DNA from: Shewanella salipaludis
GTDB taxonomy: Bacteria; Pseudomonadota; Gammaproteobacteria; Enterobacterales; Shewanellaceae
NCBI RefSeq assembly: GCF_012911865.1
Contig: NZ_JAAXYH010000006.1
Span: 124,001 to 188,000, forward strand
Length of the DNA: 64,000 nt
Direction: 5' to 3'
Each line of letters opens with the position of its first letter. The stretch's first letter is position 1. Below are positions 1 through 8,795 of the stretch, in pieces. Under the pieces are notes generated by a model. It worked only from the letters and a program-made list of their open reading frames with translations, was not told where the DNA came from and ran no database searches. The position numbers and the translations under genes were made by a program.

Positions 1-596
1 ACAATGCCGCCAAGCTGCTGGGTTACGAAGAAGTGCAGCAGCTGATGGACATGCTGGGTAAACATTCGCCCAAGCTGGTCGATGGTTTCGTGCCGGATGT
101 GATGCCGCTGGGCAGCGTGGTGAAGGTCATGCAGAACCTCCTCAATGAAGGGGTGTCGGTGCGGGATCTGCGCACCATAGTCCAGACCCTGCTGGAGTAT
201 GGCACCAAGAGCAATGATACCGAAGTCTTGACTGCTGCCGTGCGTATCGCCCTGAAACGCATGATAGTGCAGGAGATCTCCGGTCCAGAGTTGGAAATTC
301 CTGTCATAACTTTGGCGCCAGAGTTGGAACAGATGTTGCATCAGTCTATGCAGGCAACCGGTGGCGAGGGGCCGAATATCGAACCAGGCCTTGCAGAGCG
401 CATGCAGCAGTCACTCGCTGACGCGGCGCAGAAGCAGGAAATGGTCGGTCAACCTGCCATATTGTTGACGTCGGGTATGTTGCGAGCCACATTGTCACGC
501 TTCGTGAAGTATACCATTCCAAATCTCAGGGTGATTTCCTACCAGGAGATCCCAGATGAGAAGCAGATACGCATAGTATCCGCAGTCGGTCAGTAG
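1..596 (+). CDS. flhA: Flagellar export protein FlhA, C-terminal part (5' end outside window)
   Basis: The frame is open from base 3 and gives about 197 residues ending at a TAG. This is the end of the cytosolic domain of FlhA, the inner-membrane gate of the flagellar type III secretion system, where chaperone-substrate complexes dock. Typical segments are seen: DGFVPDVMPLG, LLNEGVSVRDLRTI and PAILLTSGMLR, then the ISYQEIP segment close to the C-terminus. No membrane segment is present because the N-terminal transmembrane half lies upstream of base 1. An internal GTG at base 33 could be mistaken for a start, but homology runs through it. flhF follows 11 bases downstream, the usual flhA-flhF-flhG-fliA order of polarly flagellated gammaproteobacteria. 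Confidence 0.95.
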   Translation, partial: NAAKLLGYEEVQQLMDMLGKHSPKLVDGFVPDVMPLGSVVKVMQNLLNEGVSVRDLRTIVQTLLEYGTKSNDTEVLTAAVRIALKRMIVQEISGPELEIPVITLAPELEQMLHQSMQATGGEGPNIEPGLAERMQQSLADAAQKQEMVGQPAILLTSGMLRATLSRFVKYTIPNLRVISYQEIPDEKQIRIVSAVGQ

Positions 597-607
597 AGGG
601 TGCGTAA

Positions 608-1987
608 TTGAAGATTAAACGTTTTTTTGCCAAGGATATGCGTGCCGCGCTGGCCCAGGTCAAGGAGACCTTAGGCTCGGATGCGGTGATCATGTCGAAC
701 AAGAAAGTCACGGGTGGCATAGAAATTGTGGCTGCTGTCGACTATGACGAACCCAAGGCCAACATCAAGACCCAGTCGGCCGTATCCAGTTTGCTGGACA
801 TAGGTGACGACAAGGTTTCGCTGGGCAATCAACCTGTCCGGGCCCAGAGCAGGATCAATGCCCCAGCTGCCCCGGATTCGCTGCAGGCCTTGCTGGAGAA
901 ACAGCAGAGCCGCCTGACTCAGCAGTTGTCGCAACAGCAGGAAGAGTTGGATATGCCGGCCTGGGCCAAGGAGTTGCAGACCCCGGCCGCCCCTAAGGTC
1001 GCGGCCCGTGAGCCTCAGTCAGGTTTCGAGCGCCAGCATAAGGGCAACAGCAAACCCAGCGCCGAGTTGGACGCCATGCGCGACGAGCTGGCTTCACTGC
1101 GAAGTCTGTTGACCCATCAAGTGTCTTCCCTGATGAATGAGCAGAAGAAGCGCACGGATCCCGTCGGTGCCATGCTGGAAACCAAGCTGCTCGAAGCCGA
1201 GTTTTCTCCTGCGGTCGCAGGCAAACTCGCCGCTCTGAGCCAGCATTACTCTCCGGCCGAATTGGTTAACGCCTTGCCCCAGAGTCTGGCCAATATGCTC
1301 GACAATCAGGGGGATGACATAGTCCGCCAGGGCGGGGTAGTGGCCTTGGTAGGCCCCACTGGGGTGGGCAAGACCACCTCGCTGGCGAAACTGGCGGCGC
1401 GTTTCGCCGCCCACCATGGCGCCGACCAGGTTGCCCTCATTACCACGGATCATTATCGCATCGGAGCCTTTGAGCAATTGGCGACTTATGGCAAAATAAT
1501 GGGCTGTCCGGTAAAACAGGCTCACGACTTGGGTGAGTTGGAACAAATTCTTTACCAGTTCAGGAACCGCAAGTTAGTCTTGATAGATACCGCCGGCATG
1601 GGCCAGCGGGATATGCGGCTTTATCAGCAACTCGACAATTTGACTGCAAATACCAGGATACCGATACGCAGTTATCTGGTACTGTCTGCAACAGGGCAGC
1701 GCCGGGTGTTGCAGGATGCGGTGGATCACTTCAAGCGCATTCCCTTGTCGGGGGCCGTGCTCACTAAGCTCGACGAGTCAGTCTCCTTGGCTGGCGCCTT
1801 GAGTGTTTTGATCCAAAGTGGGTTACCATTGAGTTATGTGACTGATGGTCAAAGAGTTCCTGAAGATATGCAGGTAGCGGATACCCTGGCTCTGGCGCAG
1901 CAAGCCTTGACAGCGTTGAACAATACCGAACAACAATCGTTACATGACAAAAGCTGGTCAGAAAATATGACCCGTGCATTTGAGTAG
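608..1987 (+). CDS. flhF: Signal-recognition-particle-like GTPase FlhF, polar flagellum placement
   Basis: 459 residues. FlhF is an SRP-type GTPase that marks the cell pole where the flagellum is built. The N-terminus (MKIKRFFAKDMRAAL) is the usual FlhF start, followed by a Gln/Ala-rich basic linker. The G domain follows, with the P-loop GPTGVGKT at residues 249-256, then TTDHYRIGA, the DTAGMGQRD box and the TKLDES guanine-specificity motif. The start is TTG at 608, chosen because the conserved N-terminus begins exactly there and no better codon exists. The 3' end is separated from the flhG ATG by only a few bases, so translation is probably coupled. Confidence 0.95.
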   Translation: MKIKRFFAKDMRAALAQVKETLGSDAVIMSNKKVTGGIEIVAAVDYDEPKANIKTQSAVSSLLDIGDDKVSLGNQPVRAQSRINAPAAPDSLQALLEKQQSRLTQQLSQQQEELDMPAWAKELQTPAAPKVAAREPQSGFERQHKGNSKPSAELDAMRDELASLRSLLTHQVSSLMNEQKKRTDPVGAMLETKLLEAEFSPAVAGKLAALSQHYSPAELVNALPQSLANMLDNQGDDIVRQGGVVALVGPTGVGKTTSLAKLAARFAAHHGADQVALITTDHYRIGAFEQLATYGKIMGCPVKQAHDLGELEQILYQFRNRKLVLIDTAGMGQRDMRLYQQLDNLTANTRIPIRSYLVLSATGQRRVLQDAVDHFKRIPLSGAVLTKLDESVSLAGALSVLIQSGLPLSYVTDGQRVPEDMQVADTLALAQQALTALNNTEQQSLHDKSWSENMTRAFE

Positions 1988-1991
1988 AGTT

Positions 1992-2873
1992 ATGACCCCG
2001 GATCAAGCAAGTGGTTTACGTATGATGAATCAACCTTATAACGAAAAAGTAAAAGTCATCGCTGTGACTGGCGGTAAAGGCGGCGTGGGTAAGACCAGCG
2101 TCTCCATCAATACGGCTGTCGCCCTGGCGGAAAAAGGCAAGCGGGTGTTGGTGCTCGATGCCGACCTCGGTCTGGCGAACGTCGATGTCATGTTGGGGAT
2201 CCGGGCCGAGCGCAATTTGTCGCACGTCTTGTCCGGTGATGCCGAGCTGGATGAGATCATCGTCCGTGGCCCCAAAGGCATAGGCATAGTGCCTGCGACT
2301 TCGGGTACCCAGGGCATGGTGGAACTCACCCCGGCCCAGCATGCCGGCCTGATCCGCGCCTTCAGCGAGATGCGCACCCAATTCGATATCCTGGTGGTGG
2401 ATACCGCCGCCGGTATTTCCGACATGGTGCTGAGCTTCTCCCGCGCTTCCCAGGACGTGTTGGTGGTGGTCTGTGATGAGCCGACATCGATAACCGATGC
2501 CTACGCCCTGATCAAGATCCTCAGCCGTGAACATGGGGTGTTTCGCTTCAAGATAGTGGCCAACATGGTGCGCAGTCTGCGGGAAGGCATGGAACTCTTC
2601 GCCAAACTCAGCAAGGTGACCGACAGATTCCTGGATGTGGCGCTGGAGCTGGTGGCGACGATTCCCTTCGATGAAAACCTGCGCAAGTCGGTACGCAAAC
2701 AGAAGCTGGTCGTCGAAGCCTATCCTAAATCGCCTGCGGCTATTGCTTATCAGGGATTAGCCAATAAAATAATGAGCTGGCCCGTGCCGCAGCAACCCGG
2801 TGGTCATCTGGAGTTCTTCGTCGAACGTTTAGTGCAAAGACCAGATTTTCAAGAGGAAAAAACGGGTGAATAA
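1992..2873 (+). CDS. flhG: MinD/ParA-type ATPase FlhG (FleN), flagellar number regulator
   Basis: 293 residues from ATG 1992. A longer reading from GTG 1974 overlaps flhF; the ATG is preferred because conserved FlhG sequence (MTPDQASGLRMMNQP) begins there. The deviant Walker A motif GGKGGVGKT lies near residues 27-35, followed by DADLGLANVD and the VVDTAAGISD box, as in MinD-like ATPases. The N-terminal DQAxGLR helix is the segment known in Pseudomonas and Shewanella to contact FlrA/FleQ and stimulate FlhF. FlhG limits flagellar number at the pole. It overlaps the start of fliA, so the two are probably translationally coupled. Confidence 0.95.
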   Translation: MTPDQASGLRMMNQPYNEKVKVIAVTGGKGGVGKTSVSINTAVALAEKGKRVLVLDADLGLANVDVMLGIRAERNLSHVLSGDAELDEIIVRGPKGIGIVPATSGTQGMVELTPAQHAGLIRAFSEMRTQFDILVVDTAAGISDMVLSFSRASQDVLVVVCDEPTSITDAYALIKILSREHGVFRFKIVANMVRSLREGMELFAKLSKVTDRFLDVALELVATIPFDENLRKSVRKQKLVVEAYPKSPAAIAYQGLANKIMSWPVPQQPGGHLEFFVERLVQRPDFQEEKTGE

Positions 2874-3585
2874 AGCCGCTGCGTATACTTGTTTAGACAA
2901 TAAATCCACTATCGTTGAACAGTATGCTCCGCTGGTTAAAAGAATTGCCCACCATTTATTGGCAAGATTGCCGGCGAGTGTGCAACTGGATGACCTGTTA
3001 CAGGCTGGAATGATGGGGCTGCTCGAGGCCTCATCCAAGTTTGATGGCGGTAAGGGTGCCAAGTTTGAGACCTTTGCCGGGATCCGCATCCGCGGTGCCA
3101 TGCTCGATGAGATTCGCCGTGGTGACTGGGTTCCGCGTTCGGTTCACAGGAACCAACGCCGGGTCGCCCAGGCCATAGATGAGTTGGAGCAAGAGCTGGG
3201 CCGTGATGCCCGCGATGGCGAAATTGCAGAAAGACTTGATATGACTCTGGATGAGTATCATCATATCCTCAATGACGTTTCTGTCGGGAAAATCATAGGC
3301 ATAGAAGATTTGGGTGTCTCCCAGGATGTGTTAACTCCCGAGGATGGCAGCAACGATGATGCCTTCGAGAGCCTGGCAGAGACCCAATTTCATTCGGCCT
3401 TGGTTTCAGCCATTAAACTCTTGCCGGAAAGAGATGCCTTAGTCTTGTCGCTGTATTACGATGAAGCACTTAATTTAAAAGAAATTGGTGCCATTCTTGA
3501 GGTGAGCGAGTCGCGGATCAGCCAGATACTGAGTCAGGCTATGTTGCGACTGAAAGCGAAACTCAAGCACTGGACACTAACATAA
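2866..3585 (+). CDS. fliA: Flagellar sigma factor FliA (sigma-28)
   Basis: 239 residues, the usual size for FliA. It starts with GTG 2866, inside the end of flhG, with an AAGAGG ribosome site just upstream. Region 2 is visible (APLVKRIAHHL, LDDLLQAGMMGLLEA, KFETFAGIRIRGAMLDE), region 3 follows, and region 4 carries a helix-turn-helix (LKEIGAILEVSESRISQ). FliA directs RNA polymerase to class III flagellar and chemotaxis promoters and is normally held by anti-sigma factor FlgM until the hook is finished. It sits directly before the chemotaxis genes cheY and cheZ. Confidence 0.96.
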   Translation: MNKAAAYTCLDNKSTIVEQYAPLVKRIAHHLLARLPASVQLDDLLQAGMMGLLEASSKFDGGKGAKFETFAGIRIRGAMLDEIRRGDWVPRSVHRNQRRVAQAIDELEQELGRDARDGEIAERLDMTLDEYHHILNDVSVGKIIGIEDLGVSQDVLTPEDGSNDDAFESLAETQFHSALVSAIKLLPERDALVLSLYYDEALNLKEIGAILEVSESRISQILSQAMLRLKAKLKHWTLT

Positions 3586-3628
3586 TTACTAATCGAGCAC
3601 ATTGAATGTCAGCTCACCGGAGGAAACC

Positions 3629-4012
3629 TTGGACAAGAATATGAAGATTCTTATTGTTGACGACTTTTCAACAATGAGACGTATCATTAAGAACTTGTTG
3701 CGAGATCTGGGGTTTAATAACACCCAGGAAGCAGATGATGGATCGACAGCCCTGCCTATGCTGCAGAAAGGAGATTTCGATTTTGTCGTGACAGATTGGA
3801 ACATGCCCGGCATGCAGGGGATAGATCTGTTGAAGGCAATACGCGCCGATGACTCACTCAAGCATTTACCCGTACTCATGGTGACGGCGGAAGCCAAGCG
3901 TGAGCAAATCATTGCCGCGGCGCAAGCCGGGGTCAATGGCTATGTGGTGAAACCCTTCACCGCGGCCACATTGAAAGAGAAGCTAGATAAAATCTTCGAA
4001 CGTCTCGCTTGA
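3629..4012 (+). CDS. cheY: Chemotaxis response regulator CheY
   Basis: 127 residues, a stand-alone receiver domain that binds the flagellar switch when phosphorylated by CheA. The acidic pair DD is at residues 11-12, the phospho-acceptor is Asp56 ([10 protein letters not shown]), and the conserved Lys is in YVVKPF near the end. I use TTG 3629 because a strong GGAGG site lies at 3619-3623, six bases before it, and homologous CheY proteins begin [12 protein letters not shown]. An upstream in-frame TTG at 3602 and the ATG at 3641 are alternatives. About 40 non-coding bases separate it from fliA. Confidence 0.95.
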   Translation: MDKNMKILIVDDFSTMRRIIKNLLRDLGFNNTQEADDGSTALPMLQKGDFDFVVTDWNMPGMQGIDLLKAIRADDSLKHLPVLMVTAEAKREQIIAAAQAGVNGYVVKPFTAATLKEKLDKIFERLA

Positions 4013-4025
4013 GCAAGGATGGGTT

Positions 4026-4763
4026 ATGCAGTCACATACTTCAGGGCTCATCACGCTCGAGCAGGCGCAACACTTAGTTGCCTTGCTCGGTGCGGGCAGT
4101 CAGAGCCAGGCAGATGATGTCATCAGGGAACTTGCCGCACCGTTACAAAGGGATCTCTTCGAGGAAGTGGGCAAACTGACCCGCCAGCTTCACAGCGCTT
4201 TGATGGACTTTCAGGTCGATAACCGCTTGGCGGAATTGGCGAATAATGAGATCCCCGATGCGAAAGAACGCCTTAACTATGTGATTGACATGACAGAGCA
4301 GGCCGCTAACAAGACCATGGATGCGGTCGAAGAATGTTTGCCGCTGGCCGATGCGCTGACGACCAATATTCAGACTGTGATGCCGAGTTGGGACAGGTTG
4401 ATGCGCCGCGATATAGACTTAACCGAATTCAAGGGCTTATGCCACAATATTCAGCAGCTTATGACGCGCAGTGAGCATGACTCCAGCCGGTTGAAAGAGT
4501 TGCTGAACCAGATACTGTTGGCGCAGGATTTCCAAGATCTCACAGGGCAGATGATACGCCGGGTGATAGATCTGGTCAGGGAAGTCGAGAATAATTTGGT
4601 GTCCATGCTGACGGTATTTGGCGAACAGGCCGTGAGCGAAAGCCAGTTTGTGGTGGAAAAGAATATTGAGGCCGAAGGTCCGATCATGAATGCGGAGCTG
4701 CGCGAAGATGTGGTGACAGGTCAGGATGAAGTCGACGACCTGCTGTCGAGTCTGGGTTTCTAA
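4026..4763 (+). CDS. cheZ: CheY-P phosphatase CheZ
   Basis: 245 residues. CheZ dephosphorylates CheY-P and resets the motor signal. The long helical hairpin contains the conserved active-site segment LAQDFQDLTGQMI, with the catalytic Gln, and the protein ends in DEVDDLLSSLGF, the C-terminal amphipathic peptide that binds CheY. It lies 13 bases after cheY and 15 before cheA in the same operon. Its CheY-binding tail resembles in spirit the acidic LLDxLHG motifs found in the CheA linker (see findings). Confidence 0.93.
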   Translation: MQSHTSGLITLEQAQHLVALLGAGSQSQADDVIRELAAPLQRDLFEEVGKLTRQLHSALMDFQVDNRLAELANNEIPDAKERLNYVIDMTEQAANKTMDAVEECLPLADALTTNIQTVMPSWDRLMRRDIDLTEFKGLCHNIQQLMTRSEHDSSRLKELLNQILLAQDFQDLTGQMIRRVIDLVREVENNLVSMLTVFGEQAVSESQFVVEKNIEAEGPIMNAELREDVVTGQDEVDDLLSSLGF

Positions 4764-4778
4764 CTAGGAGTCAAGCTA

Positions 4779-7121
4779 ATGGCCTTTGAAGTTGATGAAG
4801 AGATACTCCAGGACTTTTTGATTGAAGCGGGTGAAATTTTAGAGTTATTGCAGGAGCAATTGGTGGCGTTGGAGAACAATCCCGACGATACCAACCTGTT
4901 GAATGCGATTTTCCGTGGTTTCCACACAGTTAAAGGCGGCGCCGGTTTCCTGAGCCTGACTCCCATGGTCGATGTGTGCCACGAGGCCGAGAATACCTTC
5001 GACCTGCTCCGGACCGGCAAACGCCAGGTGAACGCCGAGCTGATGGACATCATACTGCAGGCCGTCGATGCCATTAATGGCATGTTCGCCCAGACCCAGC
5101 GCGGTGAGGAACAAGATCCCGCCGGCAGCGACTTGCTCGGTCAACTCAAGTTATTGAGTTCGGGCGCCCCGCTGGCATCGGAAACCCAGGTGCAAGCAGC
5201 CGCAGCCGATTTCAGTGGTATCGAATTGCTCGATGCCCTGGTACAGGCAGATGCGCCGGCCGATGCCGGCATGGCGCTGTTCGATTCGGTCGCCGGCGTG
5301 GCTGAGCCCGCCGGCAGCATAGATGAGATCAACGAAGACGAATTCGAGGCCTTGCTCGATGCCTTGCACGGTGCGGGCCAGAGCCCGACCACCAAGGGCG
5401 TCGATATGGCGCAAGCCAGCACGCCGCTTGCGGCGAACCCTACGCCTCATGTCGCGCCTCATGTCGCGGCTCAGACGAGCGGCCCCATGGGGGGCAACGA
5501 CGACATCACAGACGATGAGTTCGAGGCTCTGCTCGATGAGCTGCATGGTTCGGGACAGTTCAAGGCGACGTCCGCTCAACCCAGTCAGCCCCAAACTCAG
5601 GCCACATCCGCGCCGACACCCGGTCAAACGGGCCAGCAGCTGAGTACATCCGTCGCCGGCGCCGGCAGTGACTCGGATGAAATCACGGACGATGAATTCG
5701 AGCGTCTGCTCGATGAACTCCATGGCAAGGGTGGCGCGCCGGCTAAGGTCGATGTGCCACAAAGTCATCCTGCCGCCAATGAGGCACCCAGGGTCAGCGC
5801 CCCAAGCCGCGAGGCCGAGGTCACTGCGACGCCGGTACCTCAGGCGCCTGCCGCCAAGGCAGTGCCCAGTGTCGCCGCCAAAGCAAATGTCTTAGTGCCG
5901 GAAAAGGCCCAGGCGAAAGCCGTCACCGCCAATGTGCCCCAGGGTGAAACCACAGTGCGGGTCGATACCGCCCGCTTGGATCAGATAATGAACATGGTGG
6001 GTGAGCTGGTGTTGGTGCGTAATCGCCTGGTCAGCCTCGGCATCAGCCGTGACGATGAGGAAATGTCCAAGGCGTTGGCCAACCTGGATCTGGTGACCGC
6101 CGATTTGCAGGGCGCGGTGATGAAGACCCGGATGCAACCTATCAAGAAGGTCTTCGGTCGCTTCCCGCGGGTGGTTCGGGATCTCGCCCGCAGCCTGAAT
6201 AAAGACATAGATTTAATCATGGTGGGTGAAGAGACAGATCTGGACAAGAATCTGGTCGAGGCACTGGCCGATCCTCTGGTGCATCTGGTGCGCAACTCTG
6301 TCGATCATGGCATAGAAATGCCGTTGGAGCGCGAAGCCAAAGGCAAACCCAGAACCGGTACCATCACACTGTCGGCCAGCCAGGAAGGCGATCATATACT
6401 GCTGAAAATCGAGGATGATGGCGCCGGGATGGATCCCGAGAAGCTCAAGCAGATCGCCATCAGCCGCGGGGTATTGGATGAGGATGCCGCCGCCCGCATG
6501 TCTGATGGCGAGGCCTATAACCTGATCTTTGCCCCTGGATTCTCGACCAAAGTGGAAATCTCCGATATTTCCGGTCGTGGCGTGGGCATGGATGTGGTCA
6601 AGACCCGCATCACCCAGTTGAACGGCACTGTGCATATCGACTCGCTCAAAGGCAAGGGCACCACCTTGGAGATCAAGGTGCCGCTGACCCTGGCGATCAT
6701 GCCGACCCTGATGGTCGATGTCGCCAAACAAGTGTTCGCCTTGCCTCTGTCGAGCGTGAGTGAAATTTTCCACCTGGACTTGACCAAGACGAATGTGGTC
6801 GATAGCCAGTTGACCGTCATAGTGCGCAATAAAGCCGTGCCCTTGTTCTATCTCGAGCATTGGCTGCACCGCAACAAGACCCAGTTCAAGCATGGTGACA
6901 GACAACACGGTCATGTGGTCATAGTCCAATTAGGCACTATGCAAATAGGCTTCGTGGTCGATGCCCTGATAGGGCAGGAAGAGGTCGTCATTAAGCCTTT
7001 GGGTGCCATGCTTCACGGTACTCCCGGGATGGCGGGTGCGACTATCACCTCAGATGGTGGCATAGCACTGATATTGGATGTTCCCGGATTGCTGAAGCAT
7101 TACGCCAAGAATAAGAGCTAG
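4779..7121 (+). CDS. cheA: Chemotaxis histidine kinase CheA with a triple-motif linker
   Basis: 780 residues, longer than enteric CheA (about 650). Order of domains: an HPt domain with phospho-accepting His49 (FHTVKGGAGF); a long Ala/Pro/Gln/Ser-rich linker, residues ~115-388; the dimerisation domain starting about 389 (LDQIMNMVGELVLVRNRL); the ATPase domain (N-box LVRNSVDHGI near 506, DDGAGMD near 546, SGRGVGMDVV); and a C-terminal CheW-like domain. The linker holds three near-identical motifs, EINEDEFEALLDALHG, DITDDEFEALLDELHG and EITDDEFERLLDELHG, whose conserved Ile falls at residues 184, 243 and 302. In Vibrio the CheA linker contains the LID region that ParP binds, and a parP gene is present here, so these motifs are candidate ParP or CheY docking sites. 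A classical P2 domain is not recognised. Confidence 0.95.
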   Translation: MAFEVDEEILQDFLIEAGEILELLQEQLVALENNPDDTNLLNAIFRGFHTVKGGAGFLSLTPMVDVCHEAENTFDLLRTGKRQVNAELMDIILQAVDAINGMFAQTQRGEEQDPAGSDLLGQLKLLSSGAPLASETQVQAAAADFSGIELLDALVQADAPADAGMALFDSVAGVAEPAGSIDEINEDEFEALLDALHGAGQSPTTKGVDMAQASTPLAANPTPHVAPHVAAQTSGPMGGNDDITDDEFEALLDELHGSGQFKATSAQPSQPQTQATSAPTPGQTGQQLSTSVAGAGSDSDEITDDEFERLLDELHGKGGAPAKVDVPQSHPAANEAPRVSAPSREAEVTATPVPQAPAAKAVPSVAAKANVLVPEKAQAKAVTANVPQGETTVRVDTARLDQIMNMVGELVLVRNRLVSLGISRDDEEMSKALANLDLVTADLQGAVMKTRMQPIKKVFGRFPRVVRDLARSLNKDIDLIMVGEETDLDKNLVEALADPLVHLVRNSVDHGIEMPLEREAKGKPRTGTITLSASQEGDHILLKIEDDGAGMDPEKLKQIAISRGVLDEDAAARMSDGEAYNLIFAPGFSTKVEISDISGRGVGMDVVKTRITQLNGTVHIDSLKGKGTTLEIKVPLTLAIMPTLMVDVAKQVFALPLSSVSEIFHLDLTKTNVVDSQLTVIVRNKAVPLFYLEHWLHRNKTQFKHGDRQHGHVVIVQLGTMQIGFVVDALIGQEEVVIKPLGAMLHGTPGMAGATITSDGGIALILDVPGLLKHYAKNKS

Positions 7122-7142
7122 TCCGGGATATTAAGGAATTGC

Positions 7143-8303
7143 ATGGCCATTAAAGTATTAGTCGTCGATGATTCGAGTTTTTTCAGGCGACGTGTCAGCG
7201 AGATCATAAGCCAGGACGCTGAACTGGAAGTCATAGGCACAGCGACCAATGGTCTCGAAGCGGTGAAGATGGCTGCCGAGCTAAACCCTCAGGTCATCAC
7301 CATGGACATAGAGATGCCTGTGATGGATGGGATCACCGCAGTGCGGGAGATCATGGCGAAGACCCCCATCCCTATCCTGATGTTTTCTTCACTGACCCAT
7401 GATGGCGCCAAGGCGACGCTGGATGCCCTGGATGCAGGTGCGCTGGACTTCCTGCCGAAACGCTTCGAGGACATAGCCACCAACAAGGACGATGCCATCG
7501 CCTTGCTGCAGCAGAGGGTCAGGGCCCTGGGACGCAGACGCTTGTTTCGGCCCATAGGCCGACCTGCGCCCCTGCAGCCGCATCCGCTCACAGGCGGCCT
7601 GGCCGGCACTGTCGCCGGCACTGCGGCAGGCACTTCGGTCGGCAGCAGCCGGCTTCAGAGCCAGAGCCTGAGCCAGAGTCAGGTCCCCGTCAGGCAAGCG
7701 GCTCCGACTATCCGTGCCAGCGGCAAGCAATATAAGTTACTGCTGATAGGGACATCCACGGGCGGGCCTGTGGCGCTGCAAAAAATCCTCACCCAATTTC
7801 CGGCCGACTACCCCCATCCCATCCTGTTGATCCAGCATATGCCGGCGGCCTTTACTCCGGCCTTTGCCGCCAGGCTCAATGGCTTATGCAAGATCCAGGT
7901 CAAGGAGGCGGCCGCAGGCGATGTGCTGAGCCCAGGTCATGCCTATCTGGCCCCCGGCGGAATGCAGATGTTGGTCGAACGGGCGGGCACGAGCGGCAGG
8001 ATTAAAGTCCTCGCAGGCAATGCCGATATGAATTACAAACCCAGCGTCGACATCACGTTCGCCTCGGCATCCAAGGCCTTCGGCGGCGATATCCTGGCCG
8101 TGGTATTGACCGGCATGGGGGCCGATGGCCGTGAAGGCGCACGCATGCTGAAGAGCGTTGGCGCCAACATCTGGGCCCAGGACGAGGCCAGCTGTGTCGT
8201 TTATGGCATGCCTCAGGCGGTGACTGCCGCCGGACTGACGAGCCAGTCTATCCCACTGGACAGCATGGCAGAGTCCATCTTGAAAGAGACGGCGCGTGGC
8301 TGA
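7143..8303 (+). CDS. cheB: Protein-glutamate methylesterase/deamidase CheB
   Basis: 386 residues. CheB removes methyl groups from chemoreceptor glutamates when phosphorylated. The N-terminal receiver domain has Asp55 ([12 protein letters not shown]). The C-terminal esterase has its catalytic triad visible: Ser205 in LIGTSTGGP, His232 in LIQHMPAAF and Asp328 in LTGMGADG. The linker between them (about residues 135-195) is low in complexity and rich in Gly, Ala, Ser and Gln. It starts with ATG 7143 after an AAGGA ribosome site. Its stop overlaps the GTG start of the next gene. Confidence 0.95.
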   Translation: MAIKVLVVDDSSFFRRRVSEIISQDAELEVIGTATNGLEAVKMAAELNPQVITMDIEMPVMDGITAVREIMAKTPIPILMFSSLTHDGAKATLDALDAGALDFLPKRFEDIATNKDDAIALLQQRVRALGRRRLFRPIGRPAPLQPHPLTGGLAGTVAGTAAGTSVGSSRLQSQSLSQSQVPVRQAAPTIRASGKQYKLLLIGTSTGGPVALQKILTQFPADYPHPILLIQHMPAAFTPAFAARLNGLCKIQVKEAAAGDVLSPGHAYLAPGGMQMLVERAGTSGRIKVLAGNADMNYKPSVDITFASASKAFGGDILAVVLTGMGADGREGARMLKSVGANIWAQDEASCVVYGMPQAVTAAGLTSQSIPLDSMAESILKETARG

Positions 8304-8754
8304 GCCCGGGGGCCATGTTGACCCGGGCGCCGCCAGCCGCATGGCCGATCGTGGCATAGGCACTAGTACTGCCGGCAAAAGCACCGCCGGCGGCTTGGCT
8401 ATTTTTCTGTTGGCAGGCGCAGTGCTGGTATTGCTGGCCTTCTGCACTCAGCTGCAGCGCAAGAATAGCTTGTTGCTCGATGAGCTTGAGCGTTTGCAGG
8501 CGGAACAGGTCGTGCTCATGGCACCGAGCGAACAGGCCCAGGCGCTGGCCAGCTGGCTGGACTCACATCCGCAGCAAACCCGGGCCTTAGTCCAAAAGCC
8601 GTCACAGGCCAGTTCCATGCAACTTGGCCAGGACGCTGGCAATGACACCCGCCCCGCAACCGAGCAGGCGGTCATACTGTCTGAGAATGCTGCGGGCGTG
8701 AAAGTAGTGAGTTTACCCGATGGCGGGATCCGGGTGACGACTCGTGTAGAGTAG
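8296..8754 (+). CDS. Unknown single-pass membrane protein of the chemotaxis operon
   Basis: 152 residues from GTG 8296, overlapping the cheB stop by eight bases; ATG 8341 is an alternative that would give 137 residues. I do not recognise a named family. It has a Gly-rich N-terminus, one hydrophobic segment of about 20 residues ([16 protein letters not shown]), then a Leu/Glu/Gln-rich stretch likely to form a short coiled coil, and a variable polar tail. Its place between cheB and parC suggests a role connected with polar chemotaxis arrays, but that is inference from position only. Expression with the operon is likely because of the overlap. Confidence 0.75.
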   Translation: MAEPGGHVDPGAASRMADRGIGTSTAGKSTAGGLAIFLLAGAVLVLLAFCTQLQRKNSLLLDELERLQAEQVVLMAPSEQAQALASWLDSHPQQTRALVQKPSQASSMQLGQDAGNDTRPATEQAVILSENAAGVKVVSLPDGGIRVTTRVE

Positions 8755-8795
8755 TCATATCAGACTGATAACATGGGCTATTCGAGGGGCGTTTC

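Noticed and set aside
5151..5768. Open frame of 205 codons on the - strand with repeated segments
   Set aside because: Antisense of the CheA linker; its apparent repeats mirror the LLDxLHG motifs of CheA.
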